A stretch of 51,218 bases of DNA from Saprolegnia diclina VS20 (lineage: Eukaryota > Oomycota > Saprolegniomycetes > Saprolegniales > Saprolegniaceae): contig NW_008246070.1 of NCBI RefSeq assembly GCF_000281045.1, positions 1,384,346-1,435,563 on the forward strand. The letters are read 5' to 3'. The stretch's first letter is position 1, and every line of letters begins with the position of its first letter. Made by a program: the position numbers and the translations under genes. The notes under the pieces were generated by a model. That model was not told where the DNA came from. It did not search any database and was given only the letters and a program-made list of their open reading frames with translations. Shown one piece after another: positions 31,559-42,384 of this stretch.

Positions 31559-32467
31559 ATGGCCATCGTCGTCTTCGAAGGTTCGTCGCGCGCCGCCGCC
31601 GAAGCCCACGCGGGCGCCGAGCACGAGCTCGTGGGCATCGACGCGTTCGAGGCCAAGCCCGAGAACAGCGTGGCGTCGGTCGTGTACTTTGGCGGCGCGA
31701 GCCTGCCTGCCATCTACCGCGTGCTCCAAGCCGGCGCCAGCGTCGAGGCGTATGTTGCGCTTGACGGCAACGACACGGAAGCGCAGAAGAACGGGCTTCT
31801 GATGCAGCTGTTGCTGCAAGGCTTTGTCAACTCAAACGTTGACGTGACGGCGACGGGCCTGCGCCTCTCGGGTACGAAGCCCGGCTTTACCGAGGGCGCA
31901 AGCGCGGCCGTCTTGATCAAGCCCGTCCAAAAGTCCAAGTAGGTCTTTCGCGTTTGCAAAGCCGAAGCGAAGCGTATGTTTAGGTGGACAGTGGTGGCCG
32001 ACGATGACGACGACATGATTGACGAAGATGACTTGCTCGACGACACGGACGAAGTGCTCAAGGCCGCCAAGATGGACTGCGGCACAGGCAAGGACGGCAA
32101 GAAGCGCCGCTGCAAGGACTGCACGTGCGGGTACGTCCAACGCTTTCTTCTGGATCTCTCCTGACATATACTTTAGGATGAAGGATGAGAACGACGAGCC
32201 GGCCATGTCGGAGGTCGACCTGCAGCTGCTCGTCTCCAACTGCGGCAGCGTACGCACCACGTCCTTCCTCCGAGCGTCCATCTGACCTCTTTTCCTATGT
32301 AGTGTTACAAGGGCGACGCGTTCCGCTGCGGCAGCTGCCCCTTCTTGGGCCAGCCCGCCTTCAAGCCCGGTACGTCGCTGCACGCGAAGAGCATCCGACC
32401 CATTTTTATGCACACTCTAGGTATGGGCAAACTCGTCCTCAACCTCGACAACTCGGACGACATTTAA
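31559..32467 (+). CDS. CIAPIN1: Anamorsin / Dre2, cytosolic Fe-S cluster assembly factor
   Basis: Electron-transfer component of cytosolic iron-sulfur assembly, working with the diflavin reductase Tah18/NDOR1. The ATG at 31559 starts a compact N-terminal domain of about 125 residues ([20 protein letters not shown]) that resembles a reduced methyltransferase-like fold. An intron (about 31940-31984) leads to an acidic linker ([18 protein letters not shown]). Then follow the [2Fe-2S] motif [18 protein letters not shown] (Cx8CxxCxC) and, after two more introns, the C-terminal [19 protein letters not shown] motif, each intron splitting between motif residues. The gene ends [12 protein letters not shown]-stop. 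Five exons, all in frame. It is convergent with the glucanosyltransferase gene, the stops being about 60 bp apart. Confidence 0.95.
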
Positions 32468-32527
32468 GCTCCTTAATTCATTTCGCATTGCATCGTAACT
32501 AGTTCAAAACTCAGATCGCAGTGGCAT

Positions 32528-34187
32528 TTACACGTGCAACGCCAGCGCCGCGGCCACGACACCGACCGCGATCGTGGCGGCGTCCGCATGGTTGGCCGCG
32601 GGCGTCGGCGCCCCGGTCGACGAGCCCGCCGTCGGCGTCGTCTTGGTCGGCGGCACGATCGTCGTGTCCGTCGCGTTGCTCTCGGTTTGGAGCGTGGCCT
32701 TGCCGGTGATGATGGCGTGGCCGGGGCACATGGTCGTCTTGGTCAAGTCGGGGCAGAGCATGTCGGTGACCTTATCGGCGGCCCACGTCGAGTCCTTTAG
32801 GCTCGAAAACTCTTTCGGGCACGTCGGCGGCGTCGTCACCGTCGGTGTGTACTCGGCCATAGACGGCAGCACGGTGGACGCGCCCTTGTACGCCTTGGCC
32901 AAGCCCTCAAAGTTGGGCATGCGGTTAAACTTGCACGGCGTCGTCGAGTGGTCGCACGTCGCGGGCGAAAAGTACCCAAGCCCATAGTTCTGCGCACCGT
33001 ACGACGTGAACGGGTACGGCGCATCGGCCTTGGAGTTGGCGTTCTCGGTCGAAAACTCGAACGCGTACCCGCCCGTAAAGACGTCGGCAAAGTCCTTGGA
33101 GAGAAGCCAGGACGCTTGGACCCACGACCGCTGGGCGTCGTACCCCTCGACGGTCGGGAAGGCCTTGTTGAGGCAGCCAAACTCGGTGAGCATCGTCGGG
33201 CCCGCGAGCTTGTAGCCCTGAAAGTCCTTGTGGAGCTGCGCAAAGCTCGCACCGACATTGCTGGCCGTCGCCTTGGGGTCACACTGCAGATAGACGTTGA
33301 TGCCATACCCTATCGATACGATCAGCTTTATGCTATGACGTGGCAGCGTACATTCAGCGTTCTCGAGCGTGTCTTTGGGGTCGGTGCGGCAGTTGTAGTA
33401 GAGCGCATTGGGCGACCGGTTCGTGTCGGCGAGGACGACGCCGACGGGGATCGAACGCATGTTGGCGCTGCACGAATTGATGAACGCGCGCATATCGCGA
33501 ATGAACTTTTTTTGGCATGGGCCGTTGACCGTCGGGTCCTTGACCACGTGGTTGACTTCGTTGCCAGCGCTAAACGCCTGCGCATGGAAGGATGAGCCAT
33601 GAGACTGCCGTACGAAGACAACGTACGAGCACGTTGTTGTACTTGGCAAACGCTGTGATGATCTGCTGGCCGCGAGTCTTGAGCGCCGCCGGGTAGCACG
33701 TCGGGAACGGCTCGGCCGTGATCGCGCAGCCTTCGCAGCTAGCATACGCGTGAGATCGTGGCGTCGAAAAGAAGGCCAACTACCTGGCGCCGAGGTCCAC
33801 GAGCACGTAGATGCCGGCGGCCGAGAGCGCGCACATGAACTTGTCATGCGGCTTGGACGGGTCGATCGCGTACAAGCGGATCGTGTTGATGCCAAGCGCA
33901 GTGAACTCGGCAATGTGCGGCAGCCAAATCGCCTCGAGGTCGTCCGTGAAGAAGTCGAGGTTGTTGAGGTCGAGGAGGCCCGTGTTCGGGCGCGGGTAGT
34001 AGTCGACGCCCTTGGCCTGGAACGGCTTGCCGGTCTCGTACTCGAACATGCGCTGGCCCTTGAGCACGATCGGCAGAAACGGCGTCGCCGTCGTCGCCTC
34101 GAACGCAACCGCCGACTTGCGCTGGTGGGCATCGGTCGAGGCGGCGAGCGCGAGGCTGGCGGCAAGGGCGACACAGGTCGTCTTCAT
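32528..34187 (-). CDS. GH72 beta-1,3-glucanosyltransferase, GPI-anchored (Gas/Gel type)
   Basis: Cell-wall enzyme that cleaves and re-joins beta-1,3-glucan chains at the outer plasma membrane. The ATG at 34187 starts a signal peptide (MKTTCVALAASLALAAS). GH72 motifs: IVLKGQRMFEYETGKPFQAK, GVDYYPRP, LGINTIRLYAIDPSKPHD, then over an intron (about 33780-33735) CEGCAITAEPFPTCYP, over another (near 33640-33592) NNVLAFSAGNEVNHV with the acid/base Glu, and after a third (about 33353-33310) YGINVYLQCDP. The nucleophile Glu lies in TMLTEFGC. The C-terminal part is a Cys-containing module (CPKEFSSLKDSTWAADKV) followed by a Thr/Pro-rich stalk and a hydrophobic end (AATIAVGVVAAALALHV) that is a GPI-attachment signal. 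Four exons. An apparently uninterrupted frame through the first intron is not the real reading. Confidence 0.94.
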
Positions 34188-34637
34188 GGCTGCTACGGAA
34201 GATGCGGCGGATTGGGTTGTGCTGGCAGCAGCGCCGAGTTTGCACCATGTGGCCGACGTCCATACAAATCCCAGTGTTAATATACTGGGGTGGGAAAGGC
34301 GAGAGCAAAATTTCGCCTGGCGATCGGCGCAAGCCGGCTACACTGTGCACCCACGACTGTTGCAACAGCCCTTCTCTTCCTGACGTGGTCGGCACCTCAG
34401 GCAATGAACGAGACCACGGTCCTGCCGCTGAGCTGCGACCAAATGCATTTCGATGCGCCATGAGGTTGCATTGCACGCCGCAGCTGCTCATTCTGGACTT
34501 GCTAGTATCAACATGTGCTCGGCCTGCGCTCGGTTGTTGTTCACTACACTGTAGTACTAGTCCAACGAGTATTATTGTCACCACAAGTGTAGACGCTGTC
34601 GCAAGATGAGGTGTGATGCTGATGACGACGGCGTCAT
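34188..34637. other. Intergenic, glucanosyltransferase promoter
   Basis: Between the start of the glucanosyltransferase and the stop of the dehydrogenase, both on minus. No coding frame with motifs. Nothing specific was recognised. Confidence 0.4.
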
Positions 34638-35802
34638 TTAGATCTTGGCCATGATCTGCTTGAGCTGCGGCGTCATGTCGCCGTCGGCTTCCGGGTCGCT
34701 CGCCTTGGCAAAGTCGGTAATATGGCTCCACTGCGCGGCCACGTCTTCGATCGCGATGTCGCCGTCAATGTTGAAAAAGTGGCCTTCGCTGCGCACGTAC
34801 TTGACCTGCGCGGTCCAGCCGCCGCCGCTCTCAAAGATCTGGCCCGTCACCGGCGCCGACTCGTGGCAGAGGAACGCGACCGTCGGCGCCACGTACTCGG
34901 GCTTCCACTTTTTGACCACCTAGTTGCCGCTTGGCATTTACAGAAGGCATTGCCGGCTTGCGTACCTCGTCCGGAAGAATCGTGGCCGTCATGCTCGAGC
35001 CCGCGCCCGGCGCGACGACGTTGACCTTGATGTTGTTGCGCGCGCCTTCCTTGGCGAGCGACTTGCTGAGACCGACAATCCCCATCTTGGCGGCCGCTAG
35101 TACTTGACGTGGCACCCTGCGCTGCGCAAACGTTGTACGTACAGTAGTTGGTCTGCCCGACTTGACCGTACAAGCCGTTCACGGACGTGATGTTGACAAT
35201 GCGACCGTACTTTTGGTCGCGCATGTACGGCCACACCGCACGCGTCACAGCGTACGCTAACATGGTGGCTATGGCACCGGGACGACGGGCAAGAAACACG
35301 TACTGCCTTCGAGGTGAACGGCCTTGACGAGGTCCCAGTCGCTCTGCTTCATCTTGTGGAAGACCACGTCGCGGAGGATACCGGCGTTGTTGACAACGAT
35401 ATCGATGCGACCAAACGTGTCAATGGCCGTTGCCACGACCTTGGCGCCTACGAAATGTACAGATTTGCTATGTGGCGACAAAGTGGGGCAAGATACCGTC
35501 CGTGACCGAGTCGTAGTTGGCTGCCGCAACGCCACCTACGACGGTATAAGAAGAGCCGTCTCATAGAGCATCTACCCTTGGCTTGAATCTCCTTGACGAC
35601 CAAGTCGGACGGGCGGTCCGTGCTGCCTGCCGCGGCGCGCCCCACATCGTTGACGACGCTAGCACAAGCCGTGACGCACGCAGTACGTAGTGGCGACGTA
35701 CACTTTGGCGCCACGGGCGGCGAGGAGGAGGGCGTAAGCGCGGCCGAGGCCACCGCCGGCGCCGGTCACGATCGCCACTTGTCCGTCGAAGCGCAGGCTC
35801 AT
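34638..35802 (-). CDS. Short-chain dehydrogenase, MFE-2 (HSD17B4) type
   Basis: NAD(P)-dependent 3-hydroxyacyl-CoA dehydrogenase-like enzyme of the kind found at the N-terminus of peroxisomal multifunctional enzyme 2. The ATG at 35802 gives [20 protein letters not shown] with the cofactor loop, [14 protein letters not shown], then after an intron [11 protein letters not shown]. Further exons supply [57 protein letters not shown], and QTNY joined to [15 protein letters not shown], which completes the YxxxK site across the intron at about 35150-35098. The C-terminal part has [30 protein letters not shown] and an MFE-2-like end ([11 protein letters not shown]-stop). Six or more exons. The hydratase and SCP2 domains are absent, so this is a stand-alone dehydrogenase. 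No C-terminal SKL-type peroxisome signal is seen. Confidence 0.88.
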
Positions 35803-36276
35803 CGTCTGTGCAAATTGGTTTCTGCCAGCAGCGCTCAACAGGAAATCGGCTCGTGATTTCCAATCAAACTCTAACAAATGATACTTCAACAGCAATATCG
35901 TTTCTGAGAGGAAGATACCGCCGATCTTGAGCAAATATTGTTGACGTGTCGGCCGACGCACGTACATGTATGGGATGCTCGCACTCGAGGAGCGTATTGG
36001 GCTGGTGCAAGAGGTCCCAAGTATGTAGCTACGCTCGTTCAGCAAAGACCCAGAGAGGCCGCGGAGTGCGTGGTGGCGCAGTACCCTTGGCTCTTTTCCT
36101 TCTCCGTGTGATTGATTGGTAAGACCATGGTCGGCGTCAACAAGACGAGTTTTCGGACGAACGGCTACCGGTACTACTAGTATGCGTGAAGCAGCGTTCG
36201 ATTATCGTTCAAGGGTAAGCGCCCAAACACGCGAGACACATTAATGTGGAGGGTGAATCCACGTAGATCAACCCTA
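35803..36276. other. Intergenic
   Basis: The 5' flank of the dehydrogenase and 3' flank of the next minus-strand gene. AT-rich at 35860-35945. The frame continues open upstream of the dehydrogenase start without motifs. No feature was recognised. Confidence 0.4.
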
Positions 36277-37494
36277 TCAACAATTGAGCAATCCACGCCC
36301 AATGCTGCAAATAGGGGAGTACATTATGAAGCGCACGGAGAGCTTGCGCCTACGAGGGTGAGGTGAGTTGGGTGGTCCTTCGATACAAGAGGGGGGTACA
36401 AGGATGTCGCTGATATGATCGCACACGATCTTGAGACGATACATCCGATAAAGCCCAGCGTACAGGGTCCCGTTGAAGACCTTTTTCAGCGCCTCGTCCA
36501 CGCCACAGCGCTGAATAATCTTGGCGCGCTCCTTGACGAGCCGGATCATATTGCGGGCCGTCTAGCCGGCCTTCAACGGGGTTGAAGGCATCGTGGGTTG
36601 AAGGTGTTGCAGTCGTACATTCACGTCGTAAAGCGCTTAAGCTCGCCGTCTCGACGGTGTCAACTCCTCGCACGTCGTCGTCGCCGCTGCCATGCTCTTC
36701 ATCGACGGCGTCTTCTCCTGGTCGTCCCTAGATACGACAGGTTTGAGAGAGTGGCGACGTGTGCCGACGAGCGCGGCGAACCGCCAGGCGTCACTAACAC
36801 CACGGCGGAAGCAGCGTCGTACTTTATCGCGGTGAATGCAGCCAAACGCAAAACCGGCCACCGGCTCGATACCAGCAGCTGGCGTTGGTGCGCCAACCAG
36901 CACGGGTAGATGCGAGATACCGGGTTGCTGACCTTGATACGGCGGCCACCGTGTCTGCTGGACACAAGTTGCGCTCGCCGAAGCTTGATGGTCCAGTAGC
37001 CCCGGCTTAGTGGCAGCTCACGAACGACTTGTTCGACGTGGTCTTCTGAGACGTTGGCGTGGCGACGCAGCTCACGCTTGGAGACCGGGGGACCCGCGAC
37101 GCGTCAAAGGGATGTCACGTCATGCGTCACGACGCCAAAGTACGTCCACGCTGCCGTTGGCGCGGTGGTACGGCTTGAGAGAGCGACGCCGGAAGCAGGT
37201 ACGCGACGAAGCACGACCGTTGAGAGCTTGCCTTCCTCGCACCGCAAGATGAAGCTGCGCGTGGAAGCGGACTGCCTCGTCCGAGCACGTGCGCTTGCAG
37301 ATTATGTCCGGCACGTGGCCGAGCTCCGGCCAGGGCTCCGTGTCCGGGACGACGAATCGGGCGTCATCTTGAGGTCGCCATGGAATGAGCGGTCCACGGC
37401 GAGGGCCCGCCCCTTGCGGCGCCATTTCTTCCGCTTCTTCTTCCGCATCGCTGCTGGAAGGTAGAACGCCAAGTGACCAAAAGAATGATTCCAA
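36277..37494 (-). CDS. Unresolved multi-exon gene, possible winged-helix protein
   Basis: Several coding-like blocks on minus have strongly GC-rich third positions but lie in different frames. From the 5' end they are an acidic start (PSSSDAEEEAEEMAP, about 37455), VPDIICKRTCSDEAVRFHAQ (37350-37260), VVLRRVPASGVALSSRTTAP followed by AAWTYFGVVTHD (37230-37110), and a winged-helix-like block RELRRHANVSEDHVEQVVRE (37070-36990). Later blocks are an acidic segment around 36710-36620 (DEEHGSGDDDVRGV) and ARNMIRLVKERAKIIQRCGV (36560-36490). Joining THDV to the RELRR block needs a 42-nt intron (about 37112-37070) that removes an in-frame TGA. Start and stop are uncertain, and a frame shift near 37380 may exist. 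I do not recognise the family. A chromatin or transcription factor is a guess from the helix pattern; a decaying gene is equally possible. Confidence 0.35.
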
Positions 37495-37712
37495 TTCCTT
37501 GGTGACAGAGTTTAAGCATTCTAATAATCTGAACTAGTCCACAATCTACAATCTAGTCATATTATTGTGGCATCCAACCAGCGCTGTTGTCATACGTGAC
37601 TCAGACGAGCGTTTTGCGGGCAATGTCGATATCGGTGTGGATAATATTTGGCTCCGGCTGCCTCGATGTTGAAGTTTCAGACGCGCTCGAAATAGCCTGC
37701 AGCCAGGCCGTC

Positions 37713-39472
37713 ATGGACCACACGGCGGGGACGCGGCTCTTCCAAGCCACAGTCACCTACCTCCGTAGCCAGCCCATGCTCACAGAGAAGGAGGTCCAGG
37801 ACCTCCTCATGCTCAAAGAGTACGTCGACCGAATACACCGGTTCTACCGGCGGCGAGGCAGCACCACAGGCAGCTCCAAGGCCAGCTTCATCACGGGCAG
37901 TCTCCGGCCCATGCGCCGCCGGTCCGTCGGTGCGTCTCCCGCACCCATCGTCACTTCTTTCAATATACAAATCACTAGGGTCGTCCGTCTCGAGCATGAA
38001 TGGGCTCATGCCGACGCGGGCGGGTACTGAGGGCGGGCTCACGACAGCGACCATCAAGGGCATCCTCGCAGCCGTCGACCCGTACATTGAGCTCACCGAG
38101 TACGACATCAACACGTCTGTCTTTGAAAAGATCTTTGGCTCCACGGTCGCCTACTACTGGTCGCTCTACAAGCCGGGCGCGGGGCGCATCGCGGTCCTTG
38201 CCGTCGCGTGGCTCGTCTTTTACAGCACGCCGCTCGAGACAATGGTGCTCCCGGCCATGTCCCTTCTAATCACGCGGCTTATTGCGACTGGCTGCATTGG
38301 CTGGCTCGTGCTCTACTTTTGGTCCCAGCTCAACTGGCGCATGACGCTCGAAGCACTGAGCTACTTTGACGCGTGGTTCTTCGTCACGCACGCCGTACAG
38401 TCCAAGCTCAGTCTCGATCCGAGTCTCATATTTCTTATTGGTGAGGTAGGTGCTCTACGCTGGCGCGTACGCGGCACTCTGTGCGTTTGATCACGTCACG
38501 ATTGCGTTCAACGTCATGGGCGTCCTCGGCTTCTCGGCCATCATTGCCTACGACGCGTACCCGCTCTACTCGCGCCGCACCGCGCGCTACGTGCTCGTGA
38601 TCATCCTCCTCATCATGATTGGCATCATGCTGCAGATGGGCCGCCGGTCCAACTTTTTAAACCGCGACCTGTACCTCGACATCTCGCACGGCTTGGTCAA
38701 TACGACGTGCGCGGTTCGCGTCAACGACACGGTTGTGCCGTGCGAGGCGTACTTGACGTGGGGCTTCAACGTCTACGACTTTGCCTTTCAGCGGCTTCAG
38801 ATCCTCGCCATCTACATGACGCGGAATACGTACTGGGCGTTTCGCGCGCCGCGCTACTGCGTCATCATCAAGTCGCGCGTCGCGTTGGAGGAAGTACCTG
38901 TTCACGCCATCTCGGTGAGCCAAGTGAGCACGGGCATGGACGTGTACCGGCGCAACTCGCTCGTGCGGACATCGCTGGCGCAAATGTCGTCGGGACCGGA
39001 GACCTCGACGATGCTCTCGCCCACCGATGCGATTTTACCGCCAATGAACGAAGCCTCCGAAGCGCGCCTTTCGACGCGCCGCATGTCGGCGTCGTCGTCA
39101 ATCAAGGTCGCGCCCATGATGGGGCTCATCAAGAACAAGACGTTCCGCCTCTCGGTGCCCAAGCAACTCGAACGCACCAGCTCCAACCGGCTCATGAGTT
39201 CCAACCGGTTTCTGGGCTCGAGCCGCCACATGGGCTCGGTGCTCCAGCGCATCATCCCTGAAGGTGATTGGACCGATGACGATCGCCACGACCGCCACGA
39301 CTCCACAACAACCAAGCTCCAGCCGGTGGCGCCCATTCCGCAAGTCAACGTACCCCCCAACTTGCCCGAGTCACCACCACCCGTCGCGACGCTGTCGACC
39401 AAGAGTTTACCGCCTGCACGCTCCGGGCCGCACTCGTTTCGAGGCATGCCGCCCGAGTTGGCCGACTTATGA
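37713..39472 (+). CDS. Multi-pass membrane protein, unrecognised
   Basis: Three exons. The ATG at 37713 (MDHTAGTRLFQATVTYLRS); an in-frame ATG at 37623 is an alternative. An intron near 37930-37979 joins RRRS to GSSVSSMNG, and a 55-nt intron at 38395-38449 joins WFFVTHA to VLYAGAYAALCAF. About six transmembrane helices lie between residues 140 and 320 (RIAVLAVAWLVFYS, MSLLITRLIATGCIGWLVLY, VTIAFNVMGVLGFSAII, RYVLVIILLIMIGIMLQ). A luminal loop follows with two Cys and an N-glycosylation site (LVNTTCAVRVNDTVVPCEAY), then YDFAFQRLQILAIYMTRNTY. The C-terminal 190 residues are a disordered Ser/Arg/Met-rich tail with repeated SNRLMSSNRFLGSSR-type motifs, probably phosphorylated. It resembles lineage-specific oomycete membrane proteins. 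It is not a recognised transporter or GPCR. Confidence 0.72.
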
Positions 39473-39494
39473 ATCGAGTGTAATGGCTGTCGTC

Positions 39495-41497
39495 TCAATC
39501 GTGCTTGGGGCGCCAGCTCGTTGCCTGCTTCAACGTCGATCGGGCCGTCGACGGGAACGACTTGTAGAGGAGGAGGCAGCCGACAATGCTCACAAAGAGC
39601 GTCACAGAGGTCACGACCCGGCCGTCCGAGAGGTTGCCGACAGGAATCTCGACCGAGACCGCAGGCTGGGCCAAAGGCGACACGACCCTACGACATGTGA
39701 TGAGCCATCACATTGCGCAACGTAATGCGTACGAAGTCCACTCGGTGGCGCTGGCAGTGACATCCTAGACGCATGCAATCTCGTGACACGACCGACGTGG
39801 CATCATCGAGCGTACCGTTGTGCAGCGCACATAGAGCGATGGCGCGACGACCACCGACGGACGATACAGCAAGTCCTTGGCCGGCGATTGGTACCGAAAA
39901 TGCACGGGGTACTCGAGACGGAATCGGCCGGTCGGGGGCCTAGCCAAAACGACGTAGGCCTTTCGGTTTGTGCTGCCAACAACAAGATATCGTACAAGCT
40001 AGCGACAAACGCGACCACGTGCTCGGTCGAGATGGCCGCGGGCCGCTCAATTTCAATGTGTTTGCTGAACGCAACCAGCTCAAACACACCAAACCGTTCG
40101 AGGCGCTAAGTCTCAACATCAAAAACAAATCTCAAAATGGAGCGTACGCGCAACTCGTCCATGTCGGCGTAGGCTGTCTGGGGCAACGGCTGCACAACGA
40201 GGACCGCGCACGTCTCGTCCGCCTTGGGCGCCACGGCAACAGTCATGTCGATCGCCATGGTTTGGTGGAAACCTAACACATGGTTGGACACATTGTCTGC
40301 GCTGACGTGGTTCCTCCACGCGACGCACCGTGCCCGACAATCGACGCTTCCACGCCCGAGACACGCGACACCGTGCGCGGCGCCACGTACGAGTTGCGGT
40401 CTTGACCCTCGAGCTCCAGAAAGGACACGCGACCTACGCAAGGATGTCCAGAGCAGGCGTGAGACGCGCCGTGTACCATTAGCATCGATCGACTCGACGA
40501 TGGCGATGCGCACATCACGGGTCGTCGCCGAGATCGCGTCGGCCGTCTCGGCCACTTGACGCAGCACGACTTGGGCCTAATGGCAATACAAGCGTATACT
40601 TCAACAGACAAAGCGTCGGTTGTACAAGGGTGCGGTCGATGGGAGCGACGATCACGTGCGTGAAGATGTGCGTCCACGCAGCGACGATGGCCGTGGGGAA
40701 GCGCCTATGCTAGAGTGGAGCGGCGAAGGATGCTACTTGAACGTACGAGGAGAGCGCGCGCTGGAGAGGTGACGCGCCAGTGGCGGCAAAGAACGACGGC
40801 GTCGACGCGTCGGGGAGCGCGAGGACGTCCCGCGACGCCACGTAGCAAAAGGGAATCGACGCGCGCGATGCGTTCGTCGCGTACGCCGGCAGATCGCACG
40901 AGGCGTTGGCGAAGCCTTGTGCGAGATCGTGTGTGAGATAGAATATGGACGGGATGCGTACGATAGGTCGTGGTCGGCGCAAAGGCCGTCCCGAGGAGGT
41001 GCGTCAAGAGGGCGGTCGCGTTGCCCTGGATCTCGAGCGACGTGGCGGTTGACGCTGCAGCCGGCGTCACGCGCACGTGGATGCCTTCGGAGCTGACGGG
41101 CATGGCTTGCTCTTGCGCGAGGTACTCGACCCACGTCGAGCTCGGCGCCGATACGGACGGCACGAATGCAATGTCGACCGACGCAATTGCAGCAGGCCAT
41201 GGCGCAGCCTGATCGATTGCATGAGTCGTGCATACAAAGGACAGTCGTGCACCTCGAGGGCGAGCTCGAGCGACGCGTCCAGCACGCCCATGATAGCAGC
41301 GGTCGGCGTCACCACGTTGGCGTCTATCCAGCATGAGACTCGACCGACGCCGGCAGTCGTCGCGTACCCGAGATCGACAACTTGGCATCAACGCTAGATG
41401 GCCACAGCATGAGCGAGCTGCTACCGTCGCCTTGGGTAGCATGCGTAAGCGGAGCGAGGAGTCCGAGGACAGCGAGGAGTGCTGCCGGGCGATGCAT
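39495..41497 (-). CDS. PIGX: PIG-X / Pbn1 subunit of GPI mannosyltransferase I
   Basis: ER type I membrane protein that stabilises PIG-M, which adds the first mannose to GPI anchors. The ATG at 41497 starts a signal peptide (MHRPAALLAVLGLLAPLTHA). Several luminal exons follow (SLMLWPSSVDAKLSIS, WVEYLAQEQAMPVSSEG, ATSLEIQGNATALLTHLLGT). The PIG-X domain is in the 3' third: VQPLPQTAYADMDELR (about 40190-40140), FELVAFSKHIEIERPAA, FRLEYPVHFRYQSPAKDLLY and SLYVRC, which match the family pattern of Pro-Tyr-Asp-Glu-Leu, PVHxRY and a terminal LYxRC. A last exon supplies the anchor helix (VTSVTLFVSIVGCLLLY) and a basic cytosolic tail. Eight or more short introns; the borders in the middle are approximate. 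Its stop is only about 20 bp from that of the convergent membrane-protein gene. Confidence 0.75.
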
Positions 41498-42005
41498 GGT
41501 CTGGGTGTCTTCCGTAATCGTGCTCGGGTGGATCAAGCTACCGAAAACAGGATGACCCCCGTGGATATGAAGGAGTTTCTCTTAAAAAGCGCTTTAAATA
41601 CTCGAAAAGCTTTCTTACTGCTCGAAACCGTGGCATCAGCTCACGTCACGCACAAATCGCCCACACGTCCAACGACGCCCCACTGCGATGGAAGAGACGC
41701 CCACGCCTGTGCAGAGAGCGTAGCACCCCGTCCTCGCAGCCACCAACGCGCCTGGCATTGGCTTCGAGCACTGAGTCGCCATACGCCCAGACGTTCAGCA
41801 TTTGCGAATCGGTATTACCTCCTTTGTCATCTGCTCCGACGCTGCCTTCTTGCCCACTTGCTTGCTGCCGTGTTGCGCATCTGACTATGCACGCACTCGT
41901 TGCGTCGTCCGTTGCAAGAAGAAGCCGCCGCGTTGGATTGCGCTGCATAGATATAGGGTGCGGTGGGCTGTCGCACGACACCTGCCCTATGGTACTGGTG
42001 TTGTC
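41498..42005. other. Intergenic, PIG-X promoter side
   Basis: About 500 bp upstream of PIG-X (minus). AT-rich at 41575-41635. Frames across 41640-42000 on both strands lack motifs. No feature was recognised. Confidence 0.4.
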
Positions 42006-42273
42006 ATGGGCGTCTCGCATAGCAAGATGAGCGCATCCAGTCCGTCGAGCCTCGAGCCCAAGCTGATTCGTCGCGGCCTTGCACCCTCCGTACCCGGTAC
42101 GTCCCACGCTTTTTTAGAAATATTTTCAAGCACGTGTCTGCCCGCTTTGTACAGGCGACGCGGCCGCAACGTCCTCGTTGTGGGCCTTGGAGACTTCGTC
42201 GTCGCAGAGGCAGAGGTGGCCAGCAGGTTGCAGCTCGTCGGAACCTTGGCCGCGACCGAATCGTCACTCTTGA
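42006..42273 (+). CDS. Possible small N-myristoylated protein
   Basis: The ATG at 42006 gives MGVSHSKMSASSPSSLEPKL, whose MGxxxSK start fits an N-myristoylation signal. A canonical intron (GTACGT donor at 42097, CAG acceptor at 42154, 58 nt) joins the frame to DAAATSSLWALETSSSQRQR, stopping at TGA 42271-42273, about 70 residues in total. The intron has the local donor style and an AT-rich interior, which supports a real gene. The protein has no recognised domain, and the second exon is low complexity. It may be spurious. Confidence 0.3.
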
Positions 42274-42384
42274 ATGGGATCGCAAAATTTGCACCCATGT
42301 GGTTTGATCCAGACAGACGGCGTTGGACACTGAGAGGCAGAAGCTTGCAATTGACAGTTTTCAATTTCCAGTTCCCGAAGAACG

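Noticed and set aside
32528-34174. An uninterrupted 548-codon minus frame through the GH72 gene
   Set aside because: Its first half is Ser/Arg-rich nonsense in the wrong frame. The GH72 motifs appear only when the three introns are removed and the start at 34187 is used.
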